From an uncultured Arenicella sp. (GTDB taxonomy: Bacteria; Pseudomonadota; Gammaproteobacteria; Arenicellales; Arenicellaceae), in assembly GCA_937922925.1 (NCBI GenBank), contig CALAKU010000003.1:25969-89968 (forward strand): DNA of 64,000 bases, in the 5' to 3' direction. Position numbers and translations under genes: made by a program. Positions 29,654-39,300 of the stretch are shown here, in pieces. Under the pieces are notes generated by a model. It was given only the letters and a program-made list of their open reading frames with translations, had not been told where the DNA came from and did not search any database. Every line of letters begins with the position of its first letter. Position 1 is the first letter of the stretch.

Positions 29654-29720
29654 TTCGTGACCTTGGTTTTCTCTGGTTCGTGACCTTGGTTTTTTCTGGT
29701 TCGTGACCTTGGTTTCTTTT
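29654..29720 (-). repeat. three tandem 23-bp repeats
   Basis: Copies at 29654-29676, 29677-29699 and 29700-29720 (the last shortened) share the core ttcgtgaccttggttt. They fill the whole space between the glutathione S-transferase stop (29721-29723) and the lipoprotein ATG, so they form the leader of the downstream gene. Confidence 0.9.
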
Positions 29721-30362
29721 CTATGTCGCCAAACTCGGCCGCCCTTCCAGCGCTTGCCGCCAACGACGTAAATTAACATGGTGCTCTTGCGGCGTTACCT
29801 TGACAACTCTAGCAAAATCGACCGCGACGACCGCTGTGATATCAGCGAGGCTAAAGCGATCAGTCGCGATAAAATCCCGCCCTTCAAGATGGGCATCCAA
29901 ACGATCGAAAAATAGTTTAAGTCGCACTAAACCGCGCTCTGCCAATTGTGGAATCTGGGGGAAATTATCTGGCCCAGTGATCGCTCGCTCCGCCATTGCT
30001 GGGCTAGAGTTACGCAGCGCCTCAGCCACTGGCATCAAACCCTGTATTTCAATGGCGGCGTTCCAATTGAGCACCAAACCTCTTTCGACATCAGACTGGC
30101 CTAGTAAAGGCGGCTGCGGGAATTTGGCGTCAAGATACGCAGCAATGCCTAGATTTTCAGTGAGTTTAGTGCCGTCGTCCAATGCCAAAACCGGGACGGT
30201 ACACGATGGGTTAATGGCTTTAAATTCTGAGCCTAATTGTTCGCCGTTACGCAGATCAATCTGGACGACCTCTAGATCAAATGCTTGGCCAGCCTGTTTT
30301 TCGGCAATGAAGATTCGGGCTCGACGTGGGCTAGGAGCGGTTGCACAGTCATAAAATATCAT
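29721..30362 (-). CDS. glutathione S-transferase family protein
   Basis: 213 residues from the ATG at 30362, which has gagg upstream; the longer frame to 30416 adds non-family residues. The thioredoxin-like domain starts MIFYDCATAPSPRRARIFI, has NPSCTVPVLALDDG (cis-Pro loop) and LTENLGIAAYLD (glutathione gamma-Glu contact). The helical C-terminal domain has FIATDRFSLADITAVV, the N-capping and Asp motif of the GST fold. It probably conjugates or isomerises with glutathione in the cytosol. It is divergent from a protein with two GST-kappa/HCCA-like domains, a functional match. Confidence 0.9.
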   Translation of the reverse strand: MIFYDCATAPSPRRARIFIAEKQAGQAFDLEVVQIDLRNGEQLGSEFKAINPSCTVPVLALDDGTKLTENLGIAAYLDAKFPQPPLLGQSDVERGLVLNWNAAIEIQGLMPVAEALRNSSPAMAERAITGPDNFPQIPQLAERGLVRLKLFFDRLDAHLEGRDFIATDRFSLADITAVVAVDFARVVKVTPQEHHVNLRRWRQALEGRPSLAT

Positions 30363-30438
30363 TGGGGCCTCGTTTAATTGACGCTTCTGGCAAGATAATG
30401 CCATATTCGTTATCAAATCACAGCCGCACCGAAAACCA

Positions 30439-31794
30439 ATGCCCTTTAAGAATTTAGCTCGCCGTTTAAAACCCTACTTTGGTAAAGCTTTGCTCAGTGA
30501 TCGCGTATTGTCTGTGCGTCGACATGCTCACGAGCGAATTAGGCGCACAAAAAAGCAAGGCCATGTGGCAACCGTGTATTTGCGAATAAACGACCCGTAT
30601 TCGTATCTTTTGATTCAAGCATTACCGTTGCTACAAAAACGGTATCCATTGCAATACGACTTTAGAACGATTTTAGACCTCAGTGATTCAGCGCATCCTG
30701 CACCATCCCGATGGGCCGATCACGCCTTTGTGGATGCGCAGTTTCTAGGTGAATTGTACGCCGATCTTGGTCTGCGTTTCCCCAAGATGCCGCCAACAGA
30801 CCATCAGCTGGAAAATCAAAACAACGTCAGGGAGCTAACCGCCCAACTGTTGCATTGGGAATTGAGCGCTGATTTTCTAGATCAGGCAACGCAGTTATTC
30901 CACGCCTACTGGCACCAAGATCAAGAGTCAATCAATAAGCTGTGTTCAACCGCCGTCACATCTAGCCTCGAGTGCTATCAGCATCATCTGCAAAATAATC
31001 AAGCCCATTTAGAAAAGCACGGGCATTATCAAAGCGCCATGATTGACTACGCCGGAGAGTGGTATTGGGGTCTGAGGCGGCTAATTCACCTTGAAGAACG
31101 TTTAAACTTATTGGGCTTGGGAACCGGCGAGGTCTTCAACCGCAGCCACCTTGGCGCAGTGACGCTGCCGGAGTTATCCGAGCAACAGCGCGCCAAACTT
31201 GAGGGCCAATCTATTGACATGTATTTGTCGATTCGAAGCCCCTACTCTTATCTCAGCTTGGAGCGGGCTAAGAGCATTGCTGATCATTATGGAATGCGAT
31301 TGGTTTTGAAGCCCGTGCTACCCATGTTGATGCGGCGAATGCAGGTACCTAAGTTAAAACACCGCTACAGTATTCATGATCTAAAACGCGAGGCCAAACG
31401 CTTTAACATCCCATTTGGCTTTATTGCAGACCCCTTGGGCCGAGGGGTAGAAAACACATATTCCTTTTTTGACTTGGCGTCAGAACATGGCAAGGCCTAT
31501 GAATTTTTCCTAAGCGTTGCGCGCGGAGTATGGAGCGAAAATCTAGATGCCGCCAAAGAGACCGACATGAAAATCATGGTAAAGAGAGTCAATCTAAGCT
31601 GGCCAGATGCTAAGCAAATCATGTTTGAACATCGATCGCAGCAATGGCGAGACTGGGCCCAGGCCAATCTTGAGGATCTTTACGCGCTCAACCATTGGGG
31701 CGTACCGTGCTTTAACTTTAAAGATCAAACTACGTTTGGCCAAGACAGCCTCGACCGACTCAATGACGTTATCCGAGAATACTCATTGAGCTAG
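30439..31794 (+). CDS. tandem DsbA-like / 2-hydroxychromene-2-carboxylate isomerase fold protein
   Basis: 451 residues made of two copies of the kappa-GST/HCCA-isomerase domain. Copy one starts at about residue 43 (VYLRINDPYSYLLIQALPLL); copy two at about 259 (MYLSIRSPYSYLSLERAKSI), both with the D/S-P-Y-S-Y motif that places the active-site Ser near glutathione. No CXXC is present, so it is not a disulfide oxidoreductase. Copy two keeps more of the family, including HWGVPCFNF near the end. No signal peptide is seen. It is divergent from a GST gene with only 76 bases between, suggesting common regulation and glutathione-linked metabolism. Confidence 0.8.
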   Translation: MPFKNLARRLKPYFGKALLSDRVLSVRRHAHERIRRTKKQGHVATVYLRINDPYSYLLIQALPLLQKRYPLQYDFRTILDLSDSAHPAPSRWADHAFVDAQFLGELYADLGLRFPKMPPTDHQLENQNNVRELTAQLLHWELSADFLDQATQLFHAYWHQDQESINKLCSTAVTSSLECYQHHLQNNQAHLEKHGHYQSAMIDYAGEWYWGLRRLIHLEERLNLLGLGTGEVFNRSHLGAVTLPELSEQQRAKLEGQSIDMYLSIRSPYSYLSLERAKSIADHYGMRLVLKPVLPMLMRRMQVPKLKHRYSIHDLKREAKRFNIPFGFIADPLGRGVENTYSFFDLASEHGKAYEFFLSVARGVWSENLDAAKETDMKIMVKRVNLSWPDAKQIMFEHRSQQWRDWAQANLEDLYALNHWGVPCFNFKDQTTFGQDSLDRLNDVIREYSLS

Positions 31795-31838
31795 GGCTGT
31801 TAGCGCATCAAATCGGCGAAACCAAACTAAAGCACTGT

Positions 31839-32564
31839 CTAGGATGCTGTCTCTTTTGATAAAGCTCGCTGCCTCGCAGTTTGTTCATCACATAGAGCTT
31901 GAATCGCGGCTTCGTCGTAGTCTCGCAAACCACTCAAAACCAATTTTTTGCGACCCGACCCAATTTGCGTTTGGCCATCTAACAAATGAAAATTGAGCCA
32001 GGCATTGCCGCGCTTGCCCTGCACTTCCAATTGAGTTTCAGCTAATTCGATACTCAGGTCAGTAAATTCAAGGCGATCAAATTTCAGTGACATTTGCTCG
32101 TAGATCACCAATGGTCGATTAGGGTTGAACATCACTTGTTGTTCGCGCATCAAGGGAACCAAAATATGCGGGAAGTTTTGGCCTGAAAACCGAACATAGA
32201 TGCGAGCCAATTGCTCGATAGCCTGATCCGTTTTATGAGTCTCGCCCGTGATATCAAGCCGCAACACAACCTTCTGGCGATCATTAACCAGTTCAATCAA
32301 TTTCCCTTCTTGGTCATCCGGGAAATGCAAAAATCGATCCGCCTTTAACAGTTCAGCAAACTGAAAGTGCATTGACTCACTAATGCCATAGCGCTGCAAA
32401 CACAAAGCAAACAATAAATCGCCGGGCACACAAAAGCGCTTCGAATCCTCGTCGTGAATGGGATTAAAGTCATAGGCAATCTGCTTAGCAAACCGGCTGC
32501 CTTGTTTGGCGCTGATTGAGATTCCCTGAGCTGATCTGGAAATATAATTTTCAAGAAACATCAT
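31839..32564 (-). CDS. DUF3581 family protein
   Basis: 241 residues, cytosolic. It begins FLENYISRSAQGISISAKQGSRFAKQIAYDFNPIHDEDSKRFCVPGDLLFA, resembling the hydratase-like hot-dog region NPIHxD of MaoC proteins, and I recognise DUF3581. The family is confined to gammaproteobacteria and has no established function. It is convergent with the preceding gene, with 44 bases between. Confidence 0.78.
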   Translation of the reverse strand: MMFLENYISRSAQGISISAKQGSRFAKQIAYDFNPIHDEDSKRFCVPGDLLFALCLQRYGISESMHFQFAELLKADRFLHFPDDQEGKLIELVNDRQKVVLRLDITGETHKTDQAIEQLARIYVRFSGQNFPHILVPLMREQQVMFNPNRPLVIYEQMSLKFDRLEFTDLSIELAETQLEVQGKRGNAWLNFHLLDGQTQIGSGRKKLVLSGLRDYDEAAIQALCDEQTARQRALSKETAS

Positions 32565-32920
32565 TGAACTGTTTAACTTTTATGATCTTTTTAGTCGTTA
32601 CTCGGGTCTGCATGGCTTGGTCTCGAAATTTGATTTATTAACACAAAGCTCTGCGTCAGTGTGATGATCGAAACGAAAGCCCGCGCAAGTGTAACGCAAT
32701 TTAATGCTCGATTCGCCTTCATTAAGCGCCAAAACAACTTGTCTCTTTTTACGCTTGAACTACACTCTTGCGGTGGCCACTAAGGGGTTCTCACAAACCT
32801 TTGAGCTTCATTAAATCGAAAGCTTTCATTAAACTAAGAGTTTAAGCAGTAAGAATTTAAACAGTAAAAATTTAAACAGAGAGAGCTGGCAATGTTGACT
32901 GACCCAATAGCGTTTCGGAC
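32565..32920. other. 356-base spacer upstream of the DUF349 gene
   Basis: AT-rich divergent promoter region between DUF3581 and DUF349 genes. It contains an imperfect 17-base repeat (cttcattaaat / ctttcattaaa, about 32804-32837) and a 15-base triple repeat next to it. No gene is seen. Confidence 0.6.
32838..32882 (+). repeat. three tandem 15-bp repeats
   Basis: Units gagtttaagcagtaa, gaatttaaacagtaa and aaatttaaacagaga lie end to end about 40 bases before the DUF349 start codon. They occupy the likely leader of that gene. Confidence 0.85.
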
Positions 32921-35659
32921 ATGTTTGGAAAATTAACAAAAGCGGCGTGGCAACATCCTTCGCCCGCGCGCCGACTAAAGGCCATCCAAAAGCTCAATGC
33001 GGCAAAAGACGAAGACCAGCACATACTGCTTGAACTGGCTCTAAATGACCCAGACCAAGAAGTAGCGAATGCCAGTTTAGAGGCAATCAATGACCCAATA
33101 ACCTTGTGGCAGGCGCTTAATGATGAGAGTTCTGCAAAAGCCGTAAGCCGCATAAAAAAAAGGATTGCAAGAATATTCGCGGAACCGAGCATCAGCGTAG
33201 ATCAGGTTCGAGAATGCCTAAACAAGCAAGCCGAATTGGCACCGGTGGTTGTGGCCCACTCAAACAATGCAGCGCTGCGACACGAGCTTCTTGAGGCGAT
33301 CAGCGACAGCGAAATCGCCCACATTATTGGCGAAGTAAGTTATGTCGACACTCGCGCATTGATCGCAGAACGGCTAACAAACGAGGCAGACTTAGAGGTC
33401 GCGCGCCGGCATCTCAAAGGTAAAGACAAAAACGCAGAGCGACTTATCAAGCAGAAGCTAACAAGGCTTCGAGCCGAAAAAAAAGCCGAGGATGAAAACA
33501 ATCAGGCGGCGCAAGACCTGTGCGAAAAGATGGAAGCCATCGCTCACAGCAGCGAGTGGCGTAAAGAGTTCTCTGCCCAGTTCAATGTTTTCTCTCAGCG
33601 TTGGCAAGCGCTAGAGCGCAAACCCGATTCCGATTTAATCAAGCGATATGAAACAAGTTGCGCGACCATCTTAGAAACACTTAACGCTCAAGAACAGCAA
33701 AGGCAGGCCGAGTTAGGACTACACAAGCTGGTAAAACGGCACAAGACTGAGCTAGCAAATTTAGCTACTTATTCTTTAGACCAATTGATTGATGCGAAGT
33801 TAGACATCGCACAGTCTCTCGCCAACCTGATAGCCGAAACAAATACTTTGGTCACGCCAGAAAAGTCTGAACAAGGGCTTTTTAGCGCTGATCAAAGTGC
33901 GATTCAAGCTTTGGTAGACCTTGCTGATTTTGCCCAAGACCTCGATGCCTACGATAATGATTCAAAAGCACTTAGTCGCGATGAAATCCAATATGCAAAT
34001 GCTTTGCTGACGCCCCACGCTTTATTGAAAAACAGCTCAGTTCGCCAAGAACTGAAAGCGCGGCTTGAAACAACAAAGCTAAACGAGCAAGCAGAACAAC
34101 AGCGCTACGATCGCAAACTAAGTGAGCTGCACAAACGCATAAGTCGCCTAAGCTCCAGCAGCCGCAAAGGTAATTTGCATGTAGCCCTCAAAGAACTGGC
34201 TGCCACGCAAAAGCTATCCGAAGCCTACACTGGTCACGATCGTAAGAACTTAGAAGAACGATTAGTGCAAGCCCAAGAAACCGTTGACAAACTGCGAGAC
34301 TGGCATGACTTTGCAACCAAACCAAAATTTACAGAATTATGCGAGAAAATGGAGGCTTTAATCCCCGCCAAGCTCCATCCAGATCATAGGGCGCAAAAGA
34401 TTCGACAGCTTCAGTCTCAGTGGAAGAGTCTCGGCATGAATGACGATGAGGCTCTTTGGGATCGTTTTAAAACGGCTGCTGACAAAGCCTTTGAGCCTTG
34501 TGCTAAGTTTTTCACTCAACGCGATCAAGAACGCGAAGCTAACCTTAAAAAAAGAGAACCCCTGGTCGATCAATTAGCTCGTTTGTTGCAGAAAACAGAT
34601 TGGCAAGACTCACCAGACTTTGCTCAAGTCGAACAGCAATTAAAGGCCGTTCACAGCCAATGGTTGTCGATTAAAAATGTGACAAAAGACGCCAGCGAAG
34701 AACAATGGCAACGGTATCGCAGTGCCAGAGAGAGCGTATTTGAAAAACTCGCTCCAGAATACGATCGCAATCAACTATTAAAGCAAAAGCTGGTCGATCA
34801 AAGCGAGCGCCTGATCAGTGACGGTGCAACTCATGACAGCTTTGACAAACTCAAAACTTTGCAGCAGCGTTGGAAAACGATTGGAATTACGCGCATTAAG
34901 GAAGATCGCAAGCTTTGGGCGAGCTTTAAAAAGAACACTGATCTATTTTTTCAATCCATTCGTGAATTTGAGCGCAGTGAAACTCAAAAGTTTGATGACA
35001 TGCTTGTCGAGCATCTACGAATTATTGATGAGATTCATCAATTGAGCAAAGCCGGTGAGGCAGCGGATTTACAAATTGAAAATCTGGAAAAAGAATTTGC
35101 CGAGCTACCTGCGCTGCCAAAGATTTTCCCAGAAGCAAAACTGGAAAATATCAATAAGCGATTTCAAAAGGCGTTACAAAGCTACCAACGTTCTCGTGAA
35201 CAAGCTCAGAAAACATCCGACAAAGAACAAAGCAAAAGGCTGCTGCAAAAGGCCAATTTATGCAGCGACCTTGAGGCAATGCTTCAAAAATCGCCGATTG
35301 ATCAACTAAACATTGAATCGTTAAAGGCCGAAATCGACGCGCTGATTCTCGACGATGCGGCGATCGCTAAGCGGTTTCAAACACGGCTTGCGGGCGCGGC
35401 CGAGCAAAACCGGCAAGCATTTGATGCAGCTCGGCGAGAGCTGTGCATTCGAATTGAGATAGCCTGCGGTACTGATAGCCCTAAACCTGACCGCCCATTG
35501 CGCACACAAATTCAACTCGCCGACATGAAAGCGCACGGCATTGGTGGGCAAAGCGCAAGCGTCGAAGACCTCAAACTTGAGTGGTATTGTTCTGAGGGCG
35601 CCTCTGCTGACTTACAGCGTGAATTGAATGCCCGTGTCTCCAGTGCTTTTAAAACCTGA
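32921..35659 (+). CDS. DUF349 repeat protein
   Basis: 912 residues, highly charged and almost wholly helical, with long coiled-coil stretches. An N-terminal HEAT-like part (residues 1-150) leads to repeated DUF349 modules recognisable by their regular WxxFxxxxDxxF / WxxYxxARE spacing (LWDRFKTAADKAFEPC, QWQRYRSARESVFEKL, LWASFKKNTDLFFQSI). The last 80 residues are ordered and end in a short conserved-like domain. Such proteins are common in gammaproteobacteria and function is unknown. No signal peptide or membrane helix is seen. Confidence 0.85.
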   Translation: MFGKLTKAAWQHPSPARRLKAIQKLNAAKDEDQHILLELALNDPDQEVANASLEAINDPITLWQALNDESSAKAVSRIKKRIARIFAEPSISVDQVRECLNKQAELAPVVVAHSNNAALRHELLEAISDSEIAHIIGEVSYVDTRALIAERLTNEADLEVARRHLKGKDKNAERLIKQKLTRLRAEKKAEDENNQAAQDLCEKMEAIAHSSEWRKEFSAQFNVFSQRWQALERKPDSDLIKRYETSCATILETLNAQEQQRQAELGLHKLVKRHKTELANLATYSLDQLIDAKLDIAQSLANLIAETNTLVTPEKSEQGLFSADQSAIQALVDLADFAQDLDAYDNDSKALSRDEIQYANALLTPHALLKNSSVRQELKARLETTKLNEQAEQQRYDRKLSELHKRISRLSSSSRKGNLHVALKELAATQKLSEAYTGHDRKNLEERLVQAQETVDKLRDWHDFATKPKFTELCEKMEALIPAKLHPDHRAQKIRQLQSQWKSLGMNDDEALWDRFKTAADKAFEPCAKFFTQRDQEREANLKKREPLVDQLARLLQKTDWQDSPDFAQVEQQLKAVHSQWLSIKNVTKDASEEQWQRYRSARESVFEKLAPEYDRNQLLKQKLVDQSERLISDGATHDSFDKLKTLQQRWKTIGITRIKEDRKLWASFKKNTDLFFQSIREFERSETQKFDDMLVEHLRIIDEIHQLSKAGEAADLQIENLEKEFAELPALPKIFPEAKLENINKRFQKALQSYQRSREQAQKTSDKEQSKRLLQKANLCSDLEAMLQKSPIDQLNIESLKAEIDALILDDAAIAKRFQTRLAGAAEQNRQAFDAARRELCIRIEIACGTDSPKPDRPLRTQIQLADMKAHGIGGQSASVEDLKLEWYCSEGASADLQRELNARVSSAFKT

Positions 35660-35685
35660 TGCGAATAAGTAGTGCGAACAAGTAA
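35660..35685 (+). repeat. 13-bp tandem repeat between DUF349 and SRPBCC genes
   Basis: Units tgcgaataagtag and tgcgaacaagtaa, with a degenerate third (tgccaataaaaat) after them. They lie directly behind the DUF349 stop and lead into the next gene. Confidence 0.8.
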
Positions 35686-35714
35686 TGCCAATAAAAATTA
35701 GCCAAGCCTCATTC

Positions 35715-36284
35715 ATGAAAACAGTATGGAGTGTTTTCTTGGCAAGCACACTCTATATTGGTGCTTGCTTAACGCCAAGTCTATGTTTGCAGGCCCAAGA
35801 GAAGGCGACCGTCGAAGACGTAACGCAAGTCAATAAATACAGCTTGCAACTTAAGGTCGAAACCACAGCAAGCCGGGAGACGATATGGCAGTTGTGGGAA
35901 GACGTAGAAAATTGGAAGCGCTATGATGAGCTGGTTATTTATTCTCGACTGGACCCCGGCCACGAATTTGTTAAAGGCGCTCAAGGTGAAGTCAAAGCCA
36001 AAGGCGCGCCTAAAAGCCGCTTTACGTTAACCGAAGTAAGCCCCGGTAATTCCTTTACCGAGCGACTATCGACACCTTTGTGGCAATCCATTAACCTACA
36101 TCGTTATTTCGAAACCTCGGACAATGGCAACACGGTATTTGTCCACGAAGTCGAGTTCAAGGGTCGTTTACGCTGGCTGATCTATGCAGCCGCTGGGGCA
36201 ACCTTTAAAAAGGAATTGCCGCGCGTCATGAATAAGTTGCGTGAGCTAGCCGAAACTCTGGAAGATGAGTCTAACAACGATTAA
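35715..36284 (+). CDS. exported SRPBCC (START-like) family protein
   Basis: 189 residues from the ATG at 35715, which gives the cleanest signal peptide (MKTVWSVFLASTLYIGACLTPS); an ATG at 35685 adds ten residues and cannot be excluded. The mature part has the lipid- or hydrophobe-binding SRPBCC pattern: ETTASRETIWQLWEDVENWKRYDELV, then ARxPxSxFTLTEVSPGNSF-like strand region and a C-terminal long helix. It may bind a hydrophobic ligand in the periplasm. It follows DUF349 closely and may share a transcript. Confidence 0.75.
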   Translation: MKTVWSVFLASTLYIGACLTPSLCLQAQEKATVEDVTQVNKYSLQLKVETTASRETIWQLWEDVENWKRYDELVIYSRLDPGHEFVKGAQGEVKAKGAPKSRFTLTEVSPGNSFTERLSTPLWQSINLHRYFETSDNGNTVFVHEVEFKGRLRWLIYAAAGATFKKELPRVMNKLRELAETLEDESNND

Positions 36285-36376
36285 TTCGTGGCTGCTAAGG
36301 GCTAATCCACGAACTCGCAAAAGCTAAGGCCTCCAAACACTCTTAGAAACATCTATAACTATTTGGATTCACTCGA

Positions 36377-39300
36377 CTAACGCAAAGGTAAAGCTGGGTC
36401 GCCAAGCAACGCCCAGTTGTCGAGCATTTGATTCGCTGGCGACATTTGGCTTTTCGCGTTGAGTATCGCCTCACCGACCGTCGGCGACGCCTCAGTTTGA
36501 CGTAAATAACGTTGCGCAAAGACCGCATTTTCTCGATATTGCCCTAACACCATCGCACCGTGAATCGCAGCGGCACCTTGGGTTCCGGCAAACAACCACT
36601 GATGGGCTAAGGTGTTTACGCTGAGCGATTCATAGTTAGTGGTGTAACAGGCCAATGGCATTACCATCGCCGGTGTTTGCGCATTGCTTAAGCTCTGCAC
36701 TAGGTCGGTATCGACGATGCTGTCAAAACTCCACGCTGCGTCACTGCCATGCCCAGCAAAAGAAATCAGCTCGGCACCTTGATTTATGGTGTCAACGATT
36801 TGCGCTTGGGCATCGGCTATAGAAAGACCCTCGCCGAACAATTCTTCAAGATAGACCTCTTTGATTTGATCGAACTCGGAATCTTGCTGCAAGTGATTGC
36901 CCACATAGGCTCGAATTTGATCATCAAATTGCAAGCCTCGATTGTCAGGCTGCTGCGCAATCAGCAGCGCGTTCTGATATTGGGTTTGTGCACGATTTTG
37001 ATGCCAAACCTCGGTCTTCGATACAATGGCACTCAAATCTTCAGCGCTTCTTACCGGCCATCGTCCTATCGCAAATTCAGGCTTATTATCTCCATCAAGA
37101 TCGGCGAATTGATTGTCAGTGGGCGAAAAATTAAACACACTCACCGGGCGATAATGGGTAGGAATAAAATTAACGACCTCGGCGTCTATCACACCGAGAT
37201 AATCATAGGTGTGGCCACCAACGATCAGAGCGTGCTTGATGGTTTGGTTTGTGTTCGCCCGAGTTAAAAATCGATCGAGCGCACTTGGTGTGTTGTTTCC
37301 AAAACCATAGGCTGACACCAAATCCAGCCAATTCACTAGCGAAACTGTATGGCCCTGCTCTCGTTTTAGCTCAGCAAAGCGCTGTAGATCCGTATTCATA
37401 AATTGTGGATGCGCAATAATCCAATAGTCGGCTCCGCTTGCGTGCAATTGAGAAATTGATTCGGCCTTAATTTCACTAGGTTGCGGCCACTGCTCAATAT
37501 CGCCAACGCTGTAAGCCAGCCCTCCAATCACCGGCAATCCGGCAAACGCGATTTGGCCTTGTGCTAGCGCCTTAAAATCAATTGGCCGAAACGCGCCGTT
37601 TTCAGTATGCGCAAACACGTCTGATTGAGCATTGCCATCGAGCTTAACGATATTCTGTGTTTGAGCAAACGCTTGAAACCTTAATGGGCGAGTCTCGATA
37701 ATGTTGGTTTTAGCAAACGCATCAATTCGATCAACTAAGATCAAATCCGCGATAAATCCTGTGTCACCTGGCACCACGACAGAGACCGTGTCGCTAACCC
37801 CATTTAACACGCCGCCCGGTATTTCAATTCGGCGACTGTACTGCTCTAAGCCATCAAATCGTATGTCGGCCACGAGCTGTTCATTTACCCACACTTGCGC
37901 ATGGTGATCGTCGCCCTCACCGGGAATATCGATACCTCCGAAAAGGCTAAACTCTAATTCGAACGGCTGATCAACTTCAATGGCGTGGTCAAATTGCAGT
38001 GCAAAGTCGGCTCGCGCTGGCTGACTAAACGCCAACAATCGAGCATCAAACCAAGGGTCGTCGCCTTTGATTGAGGCTGAATAGGCTTTGTCAGTGGTCA
38101 GGGTCGTTTGAATGATGCCGAGTGTTTGTACGCCATCAAGCTCTGCATCAAATTCGCTCCCATTGTGCACACCGGCGTCTAGAGCCAGCCTGCGATCAAT
38201 CCGAATTTGATAATTGTAATGATCCAAATAAACCTGATCACGACCACTTGGTTTTCGCACATAGAAGTACAGGCTGTCATCAGAACTTAATTTGTCATCG
38301 GTGGAGTCAATATATCTTGCTACCGCTTCACCGTTGAGCGTGACCGCAACTCTTGACCAATCAAGCTTGTTCCAAGCAGGCAGTTCAGCTAACAAACGTG
38401 AAGCATCGACGCGGTGCACACCAGCTTGGTCAAATTGTAAATTCAATAGGCTACGATTGAGCCCCAGATTGCGCGCATCGATTCTTGCTCGCCGCGCGGC
38501 ACTGCTTCGAACCCAACGACCTCGGTGCTCGACATAGCCTTTGGCTCTCATCGTATCTTCAAATTGATCTCGTGTGGCTTGCCAATCTATGGCCTCACCA
38601 GTGCTTTGCTCACCGTAGTCAATACCGGTTTCAAATGGCCCATAGAACTCCTCATGACTGCTGTTATCTATGGTAGAAAGACCAAATCGACTTATCGAAT
38701 TCGCTTGTTCTCGACTGAGACGGAAATTGGTTTGATACTCACGCTTTTCGTTTGAGTCGCCACCTTGCGCGGGTATCAAACGGCGATTCAGTTGCTGCCA
38801 TCCGTCACTCGTTTCTCCCCAAACATGAAACCCTAAATGAAATGTTTCGGCGCTGGTTTCCCATCTGACATTTAGTCTGCGCCGTTGCTGATCGAATCGT
38901 ACAAAATTCAAGGTCACTGGAGTTGTAAAGGTACTGCTAAACGCGAGCACTGAAATCTCTTCGCGAATATGACTTCGTTCGTTGTCGCTGACCCTGTCTT
39001 CATCGTACACAAAGGTGGTGCCCGCTGCGGTGATGTCTACCCGGCGCAAAAACCCGCCATTATTGCCTCGTCGAGAGCGTTGTTTAGCGACCGAAACTGG
39101 AGTAGATGTGAAACAATTCGGAGCAAAGCTCGCACCACTGCCCGCCGCAACCGGATTATCGTGCCCTAGGACATCGTCACCAAAAACAGATTGAAAGAAA
39201 ACCGAGGAAGGCCCGTTTAAACTGCTTAAGTCGAGTTCTTGGCAACCTCCCCGCTCTACCGCCAGATAGCAAATGTTCTCGCCATTGTTTAATAAGCCAT

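Noticed and set aside
36749..37267. 172-codon plus-strand frame antisense to the C25 peptidase
   Set aside because: The minus strand codes the peptidase catalytic domain here; the plus frame has no domain or start signal.
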